64,000 nt of DNA from Amycolatopsis palatopharyngis. Lineage in GTDB: Bacteria; Actinomycetota; Actinomycetes; Mycobacteriales; Pseudonocardiaceae. Within the stretch, counting starts at the first letter, position 1. The number at the start of each line of letters is the position of its first letter. The notes beneath the pieces are model-generated. The model ran no database searches, was not told where the DNA came from, and worked only from the letters and a program-made list of their open reading frames with translations. The position numbers and the translations under genes were made by a program. The DNA is taken from assembly GCF_003385185.1 (NCBI RefSeq), contig NZ_PQHZ01000001.1, forward strand, positions 213,882 through 277,881. The letters are read 5' to 3'. This document shows, piece after piece, positions 23,817 to 33,141 of this stretch.

Positions 23817-26171
23817 TTAGTAGGCGAAGTCGAGGCCGTTGGTCGGCGACTGCGGAAGCGGCGGCACCGTGGGCTTCGGCTCGAAGCTCAGGGTGTCGTG
23901 GTTGATCGGGAAGCTGGTCGGCATCGTGCCGGTCGCGCGGGCGTAGGCACACGCGACGGCGGCCATCGACGCCGGAACTCCGAACTCTCCAGCGCCGCCG
24001 GGATCCCCCGTGGTCGGGGGCATGACGATGATCTGCACGTCGGGCGGGGTGTTCCACTGCCGCGTGTAGAAGTAGTCGTCCCAGCTGCCCTCCAGCAGCA
24101 CACCGTCACGCAGGTGCAGGCTGGACGTCAGCGCCTGGGCGATGCCGTCCATGAGACCACCCTGCATCTGTGCTTCCAGCCCACGCGGGTTGATCGCCAG
24201 TCCGGTATCGATCGCGGTCACGGCCTTGGTCACCCGCGGACCGGTGACGGCGTCGCGGATCTTCCGGTCGACCGTCTCCGGACGGCAGTCGATCTCGATG
24301 AGGGTCGCGACCGCACCCTTGTACTCCTTGTGCACAGCGATTCCCTGTGCCGTGCCGCGCTTCATCTTCCTGCCCCAGTTGCCCACCTCGGCGACCTTGT
24401 CCAGTACGGCGCGGACCCGGTCGTCGTCGACGAACTCCCTGCGGAACTCGTACGGATCCTTGCCCATCTTCTCGGCGATCCGGTCGATGATCAGTTCCTG
24501 TGCGGTACGCACATCGGGGTTGACCAGGTTCCGGACACTGCCGGTGGGAAAGGTGTCGTACTCGTAGATCTCGTTGAGCAACTGCGTGACCGCGCCGGCC
24601 TGATACGGAACGTTCACGGTCAACTGGAACACCGGAACGGCGAATCCGGCGAAGTTTCCGATACCGAGTGGCGGCAGTTGCGCGGACATCTGCGTGATGA
24701 CCTCGCCGAACCCCTGCGTGTAGTCGGTCGCGACACTGGTGTGCCGCTGCTCGAAGGTGAGCACCTCGTTGCCGAGCACGGTAGCCCGGATCCGCGAGGT
24801 GCACATGGGATGCATGCGCCCCTGCCTGCACTCGTCGGTCCGATGCCACATCAGCTTGACCGGCTTACCGATCTTCTGCGACGCCTCCGCCGCTTCGAGC
24901 ACGACGTCGTTGAACATGCGCCTGCCGAACGCGCCACCGGCCTGCTGTACATGCACCCGTACCGCGTTCAGCGGGAGACCGAGCTGCTTGGCCACCTCCT
25001 CCTGGCACAGGATCGGTGACTGCAAGGGGGCCCACACCTCCGCACTGTCCGGGCGGACGTCCACCACCGCCGTGTTCGGCTCCAGTGCGGCGTTGTTGCG
25101 GAAGTGGAACGTGAACTCGCCTTCCACGGTCTGTGCGAGCAGCGGGACCTCGGGCACCGCGAGCGGAAGCTCGGCGGCTTTGAGCTTCTTCAGCACGGTC
25201 TCGTCCGACTCGTCGTCGACGGTGCCGGGCCCCCAGCTCACGTCGAGCGCGTTGACCGCGTCGATGCACTGCCCGAATGTCGCGCCGCGCACCGCGACCC
25301 CGGTGGCGACCGCGACGACGTCGGTGACGCCGGGCATCCGCCGGACCTCGTCCGCGTTGTTCACCGAGCGAACGGTGCCCTTGATCGTCGGCGGGCGGCA
25401 GATCATCGTCGGCAGCGCGTCGGGGATGTCCAGATCCATCGCGTACTTCTTGCGACCGGTCACGGCCTCCAGCGCGTCGATCCGGTTCTGCGGCGTGCCG
25501 ATGATGCGGAACTCCGAGGCCGGCTTGAGCTCGGCGGAGACCTCCTTGGTCTCCGTGCTGGCCGCCGCTCCGGCCAGCGAGCCGTAGCTCATGCTGGCAC
25601 CTCCCGGCGCCTGCACCACACCGAGCTTCGTGGTCAATGTGTTCACCGCGGCGTCGAGTTGGTAAGACGCGGCCGCCAGCAGCCGGCCCCGGGCGATCGC
25701 GGCCGCGGTGCGAATCGGCGTGTGCATCGAGATGGTGGTGTTCGAACCGGCGGTGAACTGGTTGAACAGCAGCTCAGGACGCGCGTCGGCGAGGGTGACG
25801 CGGATCTTGTCCAGGGGCAGATCCAGCTCCTCGGCGATCAGCATCGCGGCCATGGTCGTGATGCCCTGACCGCTCTCCGCCCTTGGCAGCTCGAACGACG
25901 CCGTCCCGTCCTCGTGTACCTGTACCGAGATCAGGTTCGACGTGGGCAACGCGGCGTGCGTCAGCAGATCGTTGAGGTCATAGATCTCCGAGACCTCTGG
26001 AGCCGACGGGATCGCGGCCTCGGCCGCGGGTGAGTCTCCGACCAGCCTCGCCGCGGCGACCAATGTCGGCGCGGCGATCAGGTAGCCCAGTACCCGCCGG
26101 CGTCCGACTTCACGGCCCTGCCCTCCAGTTGAAGCGGGCTCCTCACTTGGCGATGAACGACGTTGTCCCAT
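23817..26171 (-). CDS. Tat-exported molybdopterin-binding large subunit (IorB-like)
   Basis: A 784-residue aldehyde oxidase/xanthine dehydrogenase-type catalytic subunit. The start ATG 26171 follows GAGAGG by seven bases. A twin-arginine signal (RRRVLGY at 24-30, then a hydrophobic stretch LIAAPTLVAAARLVG) implies export of the folded cofactor-loaded enzyme. Motifs such as QQAGGAFGRRMF and the late GAGEFGVPA (near the conserved active-site Glu) fit the family. The expected reaction is hydroxylation of an N-heterocycle or aldehyde with water as oxygen source. The partner iron-sulfur subunit lacks a signal and would be exported as a hitch-hiker. A Mo-cofactor chaperone is not in the window. Confidence 0.87.
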   Translation of the reverse strand: MGQRRSSPSEEPASTGGQGREVGRRRVLGYLIAAPTLVAAARLVGDSPAAEAAIPSAPEVSEIYDLNDLLTHAALPTSNLISVQVHEDGTASFELPRAESGQGITTMAAMLIAEELDLPLDKIRVTLADARPELLFNQFTAGSNTTISMHTPIRTAAAIARGRLLAAASYQLDAAVNTLTTKLGVVQAPGGASMSYGSLAGAAASTETKEVSAELKPASEFRIIGTPQNRIDALEAVTGRKKYAMDLDIPDALPTMICRPPTIKGTVRSVNNADEVRRMPGVTDVVAVATGVAVRGATFGQCIDAVNALDVSWGPGTVDDESDETVLKKLKAAELPLAVPEVPLLAQTVEGEFTFHFRNNAALEPNTAVVDVRPDSAEVWAPLQSPILCQEEVAKQLGLPLNAVRVHVQQAGGAFGRRMFNDVVLEAAEASQKIGKPVKLMWHRTDECRQGRMHPMCTSRIRATVLGNEVLTFEQRHTSVATDYTQGFGEVITQMSAQLPPLGIGNFAGFAVPVFQLTVNVPYQAGAVTQLLNEIYEYDTFPTGSVRNLVNPDVRTAQELIIDRIAEKMGKDPYEFRREFVDDDRVRAVLDKVAEVGNWGRKMKRGTAQGIAVHKEYKGAVATLIEIDCRPETVDRKIRDAVTGPRVTKAVTAIDTGLAINPRGLEAQMQGGLMDGIAQALTSSLHLRDGVLLEGSWDDYFYTRQWNTPPDVQIIVMPPTTGDPGGAGEFGVPASMAAVACAYARATGTMPTSFPINHDTLSFEPKPTVPPLPQSPTNGLDFAY

Positions 26172-26436
26172 CCACTGTCCTCTCAGAACCGATACGCACA
26201 CGACGATCCCCGTCCGGATTCGTCAGTGCTCCACGCTCACCGGGAAACGGCCGAACACGGCGTCCTCACCGGAGAGTTGCTCCATGATGAACGCCACACG
26301 ACTCGGATATCGAGGACACACCGCCCAGTCCTGCGTCAAGACGGTTGTGCAATTCGTGCATCAGCAACACGTTCAGGTGAAGGTCGGCTTCTGAGCTGGC
26401 GAACAACCGGCGAGCTTACCCCTCGGACCTAATCTG
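26172..26436. other. Intergenic region between divergent Mo-enzyme and marR genes
   Basis: No convincing coding sequence is seen. The region should carry the promoter of the molybdenum enzyme operon. The composition is less GC-rich toward 26430. The only strong motif is the MarR palindrome at its right end. Confidence 0.5.
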
Positions 26437-26458
26437 ACAGCACTTATGTAAGTGCTGT
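26437..26458. promoter_or_regulatory. Perfect 22-bp palindrome, MarR operator
   Basis: ACAGCACTTA-TG-TAAGTGCTGT has perfect 10-bp arms. It ends one base before the TACACT -10 box (26459-26464). That box stands six bases before GTG 26471. A bound regulator would block the marR-MFS promoter. Confidence 0.75.
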
Positions 26459-26470
26459 TACACTCCTCTC

Positions 26471-27016
26471 GTGACCACTCCGCACCCCGCTTCCGGCCAG
26501 GAGAACCCGCCCGGCACACATGGACCGGACCCCACCGAACACACACACTGGGGCCCGCTGCGCGCGCTGCTCAACTCGCTGGACGACGACATCGCCCGGC
26601 TCTACACCGAACGTGGTGTGCACGGCATCCGGCCGCGGTTCACCATGCCGCTGATCCGCCTCGGACGACGCGGGCCCATGACCATCCGCGAACTGGCCGA
26701 ATCCCTGAATCTCACTCACTCGGCGCTGAGCCAGACCGTCAGCGCGCTGCGGCGCGAGGGATTCGTGAGCACTCGCCCCGGTGCCGACGCACGAACTCGC
26801 GAGGTCGAGCTGACCGCGAGCGGCAGGGATATCGTGCCGTTCCTCGAGGCTGAGTGGCGAGCGACCGAACAGGCAGTCGCCGAGCTGGACGCGGAGATTC
26901 CGTACCCCCTGCTCCAGGTGGTCCGCGACCTGGAGGCCGCGCTCGAACGACGCTCCTTCCACGACCGCATCGCGGGGCGGCTGACCGATACCGGCACCGG
27001 GAATCCGTCCACATGA
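26471..27016 (+). CDS. MarR-family transcriptional regulator
   Basis: A 181-residue protein with a winged helix-turn-helix (MTIRELAESLNLTHSALSQTVSALRREGFV, about residues 74-103) and the wing DARTREVELTASG. About 35 hydrophilic N-terminal residues precede the usual fold. GTG 26471 lies six bases after a TACACT box, so the mRNA is probably leaderless. The 22-bp palindrome next to that box points to autorepression. The stop overlaps the MFS start (ATGA), so regulator and exporter are co-translated; an exported toxic ligand probably induces both. Confidence 0.88.
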   Translation: MTTPHPASGQENPPGTHGPDPTEHTHWGPLRALLNSLDDDIARLYTERGVHGIRPRFTMPLIRLGRRGPMTIRELAESLNLTHSALSQTVSALRREGFVSTRPGADARTREVELTASGRDIVPFLEAEWRATEQAVAELDAEIPYPLLQVVRDLEAALERRSFHDRIAGRLTDTGTGNPST

Positions 27017-28263
27017 GACTCGTCGACGGCCTGGTGGACACGAGACCGCTACGTGTCAGCCTCGCCTTCCGTCGTTTGTGGATCGGCAGCACCCTGTCGG
27101 CCATCGGAGGCCAGCTCGCCGTCGTCGCGGTGCTGTCCCAGGTATGGGAACTGACCGGAAACTCCGTCGCGGTGGGCGCCATCGGCCTCGCGCAGGCGAT
27201 CCCGATGGTGATCTTCGGGCTCGCCGGCGGAACCCTCGCCGACGCCGTGGACCGCAGGAAACTCGTGCTGCTCACCACGACCGGACAGATACTCGCGGCC
27301 AGTCTGCTCGCCGTCCAGGCACTCACCGGCCTTGCCTCACTGCCGCTCGTCCTCGGGCTCGTCTCGCTCCAGTCGGCCTGCGGCGGGCTTGGCGCTCCCG
27401 CCAGGAAGACCTTCGTCGTGCGCCTGCTGGACGAAAGTCAGGTGGGCGCCGGTATCGCCCTTTCGCACCTCAGCTTCCAGGCCGCGATGCTCGTCGGCCC
27501 GGTGATCGCCGGGGTCATCATCGCCAACTGGGGTGTCGGCACGTGCTATCTGATCGACGCGGTGCTGTTCGGCGCGGCGCTGTACGCGGTACTGCGACTG
27601 CCCTCGATGCGCCCGCTCGCCGCCGCGGACCGGCCTGGGCTGCGCGCGATCTGGGCAGGCTGGCAGTTCATCGGCAGGCGACCCGTCATCGGTGGCACGT
27701 TACTGGCGGACGTGCTGGCGACGGTCCTTGCCATGCCGATCGCCCTGTTCCCCGCGATCAACGCCGAGCGGTTCGACGGTCGTCCCGAGGTGCTGGGCCT
27801 GTTCCTGTCCGCGATCGCCGTCGGTGGCCTCCTCGCCGGCGCCGCCTCGGGCATGGTGACTCGTTCCCGGCGTCCCGCCGCCGTCATGCTCGCGGCGGCG
27901 GGACTGTGGGGCCTCGGGCTCACCGGATTCGGTTTCGCCCACTCGCTGTGGCTCGCACTCGGCTGCCAGGCCGTGGCGGGCGCGGCCGACACCGTCTCGG
28001 TCATCTCCCGAGGGGCGATCGTGCAGCTCGCCACTCCCGACACTCACCGGGGAAGGGTGAGTTCGGTCGAGCACATCATCGGAGTCTCCGGGCCCGACCT
28101 CGGCAACTTCCGTGGAGGGCTGGTCGCCGGGATCACCTCCGCCTCCTTCGCGGTCGTCTCCGGCGGACTGCTCTGCGTCGTCGGCGTGGCCGTACTGGCC
28201 GCGGCGAACAGGCCACTGCGCAGGTTCACCCCGTCAGCCGTGCCCGCCGAGCGGTCCGGTTGA
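27013..28263 (+). CDS. MFS exporter (EntS/drug-efflux-like)
   Basis: A 416-residue transporter with about 12 membrane segments. The loop-2 motif GGTLADAVDRRKLVLL is at about 73-88, and PARKTFVVRLL in the middle is typical of the EntS-like MFS branch. Export by proton antiport of a siderophore, antibiotic or drug is expected. Translation is coupled to marR through the ATGA overlap. The last 30 bp overlap the 3' end of the convergent flavin oxidoreductase, so no terminator lies between them. Confidence 0.88.
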   Translation: MRLVDGLVDTRPLRVSLAFRRLWIGSTLSAIGGQLAVVAVLSQVWELTGNSVAVGAIGLAQAIPMVIFGLAGGTLADAVDRRKLVLLTTTGQILAASLLAVQALTGLASLPLVLGLVSLQSACGGLGAPARKTFVVRLLDESQVGAGIALSHLSFQAAMLVGPVIAGVIIANWGVGTCYLIDAVLFGAALYAVLRLPSMRPLAAADRPGLRAIWAGWQFIGRRPVIGGTLLADVLATVLAMPIALFPAINAERFDGRPEVLGLFLSAIAVGGLLAGAASGMVTRSRRPAAVMLAAAGLWGLGLTGFGFAHSLWLALGCQAVAGAADTVSVISRGAIVQLATPDTHRGRVSSVEHIIGVSGPDLGNFRGGLVAGITSASFAVVSGGLLCVVGVAVLAAANRPLRRFTPSAVPAERSG

Positions 28264-29388
28264 CTCCCTCGCGTTCTGTTCCCGCCAGCGCCGTGTGTTG
28301 GCCAGTGTGGCCATCGGCTGCACCATGCCCGGGTCAAACCGCGTGGGCGGCTCGCCCGCCGCCATTCTGTGCGGCAGTCGCGGATCGGCCAGGGCCGCCC
28401 TGCCCAGCGAGAGCAGGTCGGCGTGCCCCTCGTCGAGCACGCGAGCCGCCTGCTCGACGTCGTGCATACCGCCGTTGGCGATCACCGGCAGGCCGCTGAT
28501 CTTGCGGGCCAGAGCCGTGATTGTCTCCCCGTTGTCCAGCCGGGCCGTGTCGATCCAGTTCCGGCCCTCGCTCGCGATATGGAGGTAGCCGGCGCCCGCC
28601 GCCGTCACCGCCGAGAAGATGACCTCCGCGTCGTACGCGCCACCCGGCCACCGGTACTCGAAGTCGTTGACCTTGGTCTGGGACAACCGGATGCCGCGCC
28701 AGAACTCGCGCGGCACCGCCTCGGAGATCGCGGCAAGAACCTCGGCGGCGAGCCGCACCCGGTTGTGCACCCCTCCGCCGTAGTCGTCCGTTCGCTGGTT
28801 GGTGTAGCCGGTGAGGAACTGGTCGAGCAGGTACCCGTTGGCCGCGTGCACCTCAATCCCGTCGAACCCGGCGCGATGGGCGTTGCGAGCGGCGGCGACG
28901 AACCCGGCGACGACCTGCGCGATCTCGGCCCTGGTCAGCTCCCTGGGCACCGGCCACGGGCCGGACCCGCCGTAGTCCGGCATCATCTCCCCCCGCGGCC
29001 GGACCGCCGAGGGGCCCGCCGTCTCGGAAAGATGGTGGTTGCCCTGCGACAACGCGCCAGCGTGCATCAACTGGGCCACGATGCGACCACCGGCACGGTG
29101 GACCCCCTCGGTCACCTTCCGCCACCCCTCGACGTGTGCGTCGGTGACCAGACCCGGCTGGTTGGCGTAGCCCTGGCTGTGACGGTCGTCGGTGTAGGTG
29201 CCCTCGGTGATCACCAGGGCGAAGCCACCGCGGGCGAAGGATTCGTAGTACTCGGCCATCGCCTCGGTCGGCACGCCGTCCTTGGTCGCCGACACACGAG
29301 TCATCGGCGCGACCGCGAGACGGTTGGCCAGCTCGGTGTCCTGTATCGATGCCCGCCGCAGAGCGGGATGTGCGCTGGGTGTGGTCAT
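28234..29388 (-). CDS. NADH:flavin oxidoreductase (Old Yellow Enzyme family)
   Basis: A 384-residue TIM-barrel FMN enzyme. Supporting motifs are LAVAPMTRVSA (near 24), AQLMHAGALS (~105), the active-site HAANGYLLDQFLTGYTNQRTD (~180) and late GRAALADP. The family reduces activated C=C bonds or demethylates and opens rings. The start ATG 29388 overlaps the stop of the DUF1989 gene (ATGA), so both are one transcript. With the pucR gene upstream it may reduce an intermediate of N-heterocycle breakdown. Substrate unknown. Confidence 0.87.
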   Translation of the reverse strand: MTTPSAHPALRRASIQDTELANRLAVAPMTRVSATKDGVPTEAMAEYYESFARGGFALVITEGTYTDDRHSQGYANQPGLVTDAHVEGWRKVTEGVHRAGGRIVAQLMHAGALSQGNHHLSETAGPSAVRPRGEMMPDYGGSGPWPVPRELTRAEIAQVVAGFVAAARNAHRAGFDGIEVHAANGYLLDQFLTGYTNQRTDDYGGGVHNRVRLAAEVLAAISEAVPREFWRGIRLSQTKVNDFEYRWPGGAYDAEVIFSAVTAAGAGYLHIASEGRNWIDTARLDNGETITALARKISGLPVIANGGMHDVEQAARVLDEGHADLLSLGRAALADPRLPHRMAAGEPPTRFDPGMVQPMATLANTRRWREQNARESTGPLGGHG

Positions 29389-30005
29389 GACCGGGCAGGT
29401 CCTTCCAGGTCGAGGAGGAGGGGTTTGGGGGTGCCGCAGTTGATGTCGACGAGGTCCTGGGGACAGGCCGAGACGACCACGACACAGTCCCGTACCGCTT
29501 CGAAGGTGATGCTCGCGCCCGCCGCGGCGGGCGAGCGCCGCCAGGAGAGTCCGCCGTCCTGGTCCACGGGAATGTCCATGAAGACGTTCACCGGCTGGGG
29601 AACGACGTCGATCTCCCTGCCGTGCGTCTCCGCCGCGAGCCGCAGGTTCTGCGCACACGAAGCGTGCGGGCCCGAGACTCCCAACCCCCGGTACCGTGCG
29701 GGGTCACATGCCGGAATCAGCATGTCATGCCTGCCGGGAGAGGTGTCCTCGAGCAACGTCAAGACCGGCTCGCGCCGGTCGGTGACGAACTGCTCCCCCA
29801 CAGCGGGAAACAACCGGTTCACATGCGCCCTGGTGTGCGCGGCGGACAGATGCTCGGCGAGATCGTCGCCGGTGAAGGCGAAAAGATCGCCGACCTGGCC
29901 TCCGGTCTCCGTCGTGACCCGTAGGTGTTGTCCTGCCGCGACACGAACGGCGGACGCCTCCCGTGCGGCTATCTCAATCCGCTCGATCAAAGAGTTCAGC
30001 TGCAT
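29385..30005 (-). CDS. DUF1989 / urea carboxylase-associated family protein
   Basis: A 206-residue protein with the family pattern: VTTETGGQVGDLFAFTGDD, then HDMLIPACDPARYRGLG and the C-terminal SACPQDLVDINCG. These proteins accompany urea carboxylase, guanidine and purine or pyrimidine degradation genes; several now have proposed carboxyguanidine or amidohydrolase-like roles. ATG 30005 is taken as the start although AAGG is very close. It is directly downstream of pucR and coupled to the flavin oxidoreductase. This supports a ring-nitrogen catabolic role. Confidence 0.82.
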   Translation of the reverse strand: MQLNSLIERIEIAAREASAVRVAAGQHLRVTTETGGQVGDLFAFTGDDLAEHLSAAHTRAHVNRLFPAVGEQFVTDRREPVLTLLEDTSPGRHDMLIPACDPARYRGLGVSGPHASCAQNLRLAAETHGREIDVVPQPVNVFMDIPVDQDGGLSWRRSPAAAGASITFEAVRDCVVVVSACPQDLVDINCGTPKPLLLDLEGPARS

Positions 30006-30040
30006 GCCTTCAGTCCAGCACCGGGACCTCGCATTCTCGA

Positions 30041-30054
30041 TGGAGATATCTCCA
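30041..30054. promoter_or_regulatory. Palindrome TGGAGATATCTCCA, PucR operator candidate
   Basis: A perfect 14-bp palindrome 36 bp upstream of the DUF1989 gene. Its GAGATATCTCC core recurs with one change (GAGATAGCTCC, 31714-31724) upstream of the permease operon. A second inverted repeat TGATCATC-CAATC-GATGATCA (30076-30096) overlaps the pucR stop and may be a terminator. Confidence 0.5.
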
Positions 30055-30093
30055 GCATTTCAGAAAGCCGCGCAATGATCATCCAATCGATGA

Positions 30094-31677
30094 TCAGCGC
30101 TGTCCCACCAGCGCATCGGCCTCGATCGCGAGGAAGACGTCGACCCGGCCCTCTGTGGTGGTGACGTCGTTGCCGGTCAGCTCGGCGACCTTGGCCAAGC
30201 GGTTACGCAAAGTGTTGACGTGGATGAACAACTCCGCCGCGGTCGCCGCCCAATGACCGTCGTGCTCCAGGAACGTGCGCACTGTCGCCTCCAGCTGCGA
30301 GCCGCGGTTGCCGTCGTGCCTGCGCAGCGGCCCCAGCACACCATCGGCGAACCGCCTGCGCACGTCGTCGTCCTGCGCGCCGAGCAGGAGCCGGTGGGAG
30401 GACAGTTCGCTGAAGTTCGCCGCGCGGCGCCCGCTCGCCCGGCGGAGCACCAGGCAGGCGTCGCGTGCCTGCCGCAGCGACGTCCGCAGGTCTCTGGAGT
30501 TCTCGGCGATCCCGCCGACTCCGATCACGACCTCACCGGAAATGTCCTCCTCGCCGGTGGCGTCGGCGATCCGCCTCGCGAGCGTCGTCGCGGCGTCCGC
30601 GTGCTCGTGCCAGGGGAAGATCGCAACGGTGTCCTGGCTGCCGCCGATCACGACGGCCGGAATCCCCTCCGCGGCCAGGGAGTCGCCGATCAGGTTCCCC
30701 AGCGCCCCGTCGCTCGCCACCTCCGCGCCCCGCAGTGCGCCCGCGGCGACGACCAGCGGCCCGTCGGGTCGTACTCCGAAGGCCTCCAGCCTGCTCGCGA
30801 CCTCGCCTGCCGCGCGACTGCCGGAGAGGATCATCTCCAGGAGTTCGTGGGCGAAGCGGGCCTCGATGGCCCGCATCAACTCGGTCCGGGCGACCTCGAG
30901 ACTGAGATAGTGTGCGGCCTGGGTCAGCGCCTCGCGCTCGGCCTCGTGAAGCTTCTCGAGCGGGCGCAGGCAGACCAGCGCCGCGTCGGCCCCACCCAAT
31001 GTGTTGACCAGGAACAACCCGGCCCTGCCTGACGGACCGAGGTCCAACTCCAGCGGCGGCGGGTGCCGCTTGAGTCCTTCCGCTACGCACCTGGCGTCCT
31101 CGGCGGTCGGCCGCACACCATCGGCGGCGAGCACCCTGGCCATCCGGTCGATCACCACGAGCGGCACGCGGTGCTCCTTGCGCAGCACCTTGAGGACGCC
31201 CGTCGCTCCCGCGCCGCGGGAAATGGCGGCCGCGAGGTCGTTGCCACGGCGCACCGTGTCCACCAGCACCCGCTGTCGCTGTTCCGCGAGCTGGGCGGCG
31301 GCCTGCCTGGTGACCTCGGTGAACGGGACGGCTACCGCGAGCTCGACAAGTGGCAGGCCCGCAGCCGCGCAGGCCTCGACGAGATCCGGCGGGGTCACCG
31401 GGGTCGAATCGAGCAGGCCGAACACGATGCCCGCACCGTCCGCCCGCGCCACGTTGGACACGAATTCGGCCGCGTTCGCCCCGTCGTGCCAGAGGCCGTT
31501 GGTGAGCACCAGTTCCCGGTCCTGAACGTATCCGGAGGGATCGAGCAGCTCCGTGTTGTGCAGCCAGCGCAGCGGCATGTCCAGCGGATCGGATCCGGCG
31601 GACTCCTCCTCCGCGCCCGAAACGAGCACGCGGAGTCCGAGCGAGCGGACTTTCACCAGAGACCTGATCGTCAGCAC
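30094..31677 (-). CDS. PucR-family transcriptional regulator
   Basis: A 527-residue regulator. The N-terminal purine-catabolism PucR-like domain covers about residues 10-130, a GGDEF-like middle follows, and the C-terminal helix-turn-helix is HDGHWAATAAELFIHVNTLRNRLAKVAEL (about 475-503). The founding member activates purine degradation in Bacillus. GTG 31677 is the start. It sits between the DUF1989/OYE genes (same strand, downstream) and the divergent permease/amidase operon. A motif GAGATAKCTCC occurs on both sides, so it may control both. The inducer is unknown. Confidence 0.88.
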   Translation of the reverse strand: MLTIRSLVKVRSLGLRVLVSGAEEESAGSDPLDMPLRWLHNTELLDPSGYVQDRELVLTNGLWHDGANAAEFVSNVARADGAGIVFGLLDSTPVTPPDLVEACAAAGLPLVELAVAVPFTEVTRQAAAQLAEQRQRVLVDTVRRGNDLAAAISRGAGATGVLKVLRKEHRVPLVVIDRMARVLAADGVRPTAEDARCVAEGLKRHPPPLELDLGPSGRAGLFLVNTLGGADAALVCLRPLEKLHEAEREALTQAAHYLSLEVARTELMRAIEARFAHELLEMILSGSRAAGEVASRLEAFGVRPDGPLVVAAGALRGAEVASDGALGNLIGDSLAAEGIPAVVIGGSQDTVAIFPWHEHADAATTLARRIADATGEEDISGEVVIGVGGIAENSRDLRTSLRQARDACLVLRRASGRRAANFSELSSHRLLLGAQDDDVRRRFADGVLGPLRRHDGNRGSQLEATVRTFLEHDGHWAATAAELFIHVNTLRNRLAKVAELTGNDVTTTEGRVDVFLAIEADALVGQR

Positions 31678-31710
31678 GGTGTAGATACAACCAGTTGGTC
31701 TCGGTTTTCC

Positions 31711-31728
31711 CTAGAGATAGCTCCCTAG
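31711..31728. promoter_or_regulatory. Near-palindrome between pucR and permease operon
   Basis: The 18-bp element begins and ends CTAG and contains GAGATAGCTCC. It shares that core with the palindrome at 30041. It lies in the 123-bp divergent region between pucR and the CodB-like gene. Confidence 0.45.
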
Positions 31729-31800
31729 CGTGCGATCGAGTGTGCTGGTGCCCTTGTCCGCACCTGCTTCGCCAGTCATCCCACAGCACGGAGGTACGAG

Positions 31801-33141
31801 ATGCCCAGACTCGGGGCACGACGTGACGCGGTCGCGCAGACGGTGGTCGCCGACGACTACCCGCTGACCGAGGTACCGCGCAGCGCCCGACGGGGCCTGC
31901 TCTCCCTGACCACCGTCCTGCTCGGTTTCGTGTTCTTCACCCCGACCATGCTCGCGGGGGCACAGGTCGCAACGGCGTTCCGGCCGGGAACACTGCTCAC
32001 GGTCCTGCTGACCGGCAGCGTCATCCTCGGGACCTACGTCGCGGTACTCGCGGTCATCGGCGCCCGCACCGGGCTCACCACTGTGCTGCTCGCGCGCTAC
32101 ACCCTCGGCAGCGGTGGCTCGAAGTGGGCGGACCTCCTGCTCGGCGGTACCCAGGTGTGCTGGTACGCGGTGACCGCCGCCTTCCTCAGTGAGCTGATCG
32201 TGCAGGCCTTCGGCTGGCACGGCTTCGAGTGGCTGGTCATCATCGCCGGCTCAGCGCTCACCGGTCTCACCGCCTATATCGGGTATCGCGGAATCGAGAT
32301 CCTCAGTGCCGTTTCGGTCCCGCTCATGTTCGTCCTGTGCTGCTGGGTCGTCATCAAAGCGACCGACGAGGTGGGGGGCATCAGCGGCTTCGGCGACATC
32401 GACCCGGTCACGACCCTGCCGTGGGCCACGGCCGTCACCATCGTGGTCGGCACCTTTGTCAGCGGTGGGACACAAACGCCCAACTGGAGTCGCTTCGCCC
32501 GCCTGCCCCGGCAGGCGTTCATCGCGGCTTTCGGCTCGTTCTTCGTCGCCAACCTGCTGATGCTGGTGTTCGGCGCGGTCGGCGCGCTGGCGTTCGCCGA
32601 GGGTGACTTCGTGTCCGTGCTGCTCAGGCTCAACCTCACCGTGGCCGCGGTCATCCTGCTCACGCTCAACGTGTGGACCACTCAGGACAACGCGGCGTAC
32701 GCGTTCGGTCTGGCCGGCGCGGAACTCACCGGGGTTCGCGGCAAACGTCCGTTCGTCGTCGGTGGGATCGCGATCGCCGTGGTACTCGCCCTCTCCGGCA
32801 TCTACGAGGCGCTTCCGCAATACCTGATCCTGCTGGGGGTTTTGATTCCGCCACTGGGCGGGACGATCATCGGCGACTACGTGTTCGTGTGGCGTGGTGC
32901 GCTGCCACCGGTGGACCGGACCCGATTCGTGCGGTTCCGCTGGACCTGTGTCGCGGCCTACGCGACCGGAACCAGCGTCGCGTTCGTCAGTGACCAGCTG
33001 GCGGTCGGACTGCCACCTGTCCAAGGCATTCTCGCAGCGGTGCTCGCGGTGCCGCTGTTCGAGTCGCTGGCCCGGCGCGCTGGATGGCACCACAACCACA
33101 CCGTGCTCGCCCCGGGTGAACCCGCGACGGCACCGGCGTGA
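31801..33141 (+). CDS. Cytosine/purine permease (NCS1, CodB-like)
   Basis: A 446-residue NCS1-type transporter with about 12 membrane segments. Signature parts include YPLTEVPRSARRGLLSLTTVLLG at the N-terminus, QTPNWSRFAR after segment 6 and LNVWTTQDNAAYAFGLAG. GGAGG lies six bases before the ATG. These carriers take up cytosine, purines, allantoin or hydantoins with H+ or Na+. The next gene starts inside its stop (GTGA), so uptake and hydrolysis are coupled. The PucR-type site upstream suggests induction by the ring substrate. Confidence 0.88.
   Translation: MPRLGARRDAVAQTVVADDYPLTEVPRSARRGLLSLTTVLLGFVFFTPTMLAGAQVATAFRPGTLLTVLLTGSVILGTYVAVLAVIGARTGLTTVLLARYTLGSGGSKWADLLLGGTQVCWYAVTAAFLSELIVQAFGWHGFEWLVIIAGSALTGLTAYIGYRGIEILSAVSVPLMFVLCCWVVIKATDEVGGISGFGDIDPVTTLPWATAVTIVVGTFVSGGTQTPNWSRFARLPRQAFIAAFGSFFVANLLMLVFGAVGALAFAEGDFVSVLLRLNLTVAAVILLTLNVWTTQDNAAYAFGLAGAELTGVRGKRPFVVGGIAIAVVLALSGIYEALPQYLILLGVLIPPLGGTIIGDYVFVWRGALPPVDRTRFVRFRWTCVAAYATGTSVAFVSDQLAVGLPPVQGILAAVLAVPLFESLARRAGWHHNHTVLAPGEPATAPA

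Noticed and set aside
28369..30078. 569-residue plus-strand ORF
   Set aside because: Shadow of the OYE and DUF1989 genes, which carry clear motifs.
30076..30096. Dyad TGATCATC-CAATC-GATGATCA as PucR operator
   Set aside because: It overlaps the pucR stop and has no second copy; a terminator or chance dyad is more likely.
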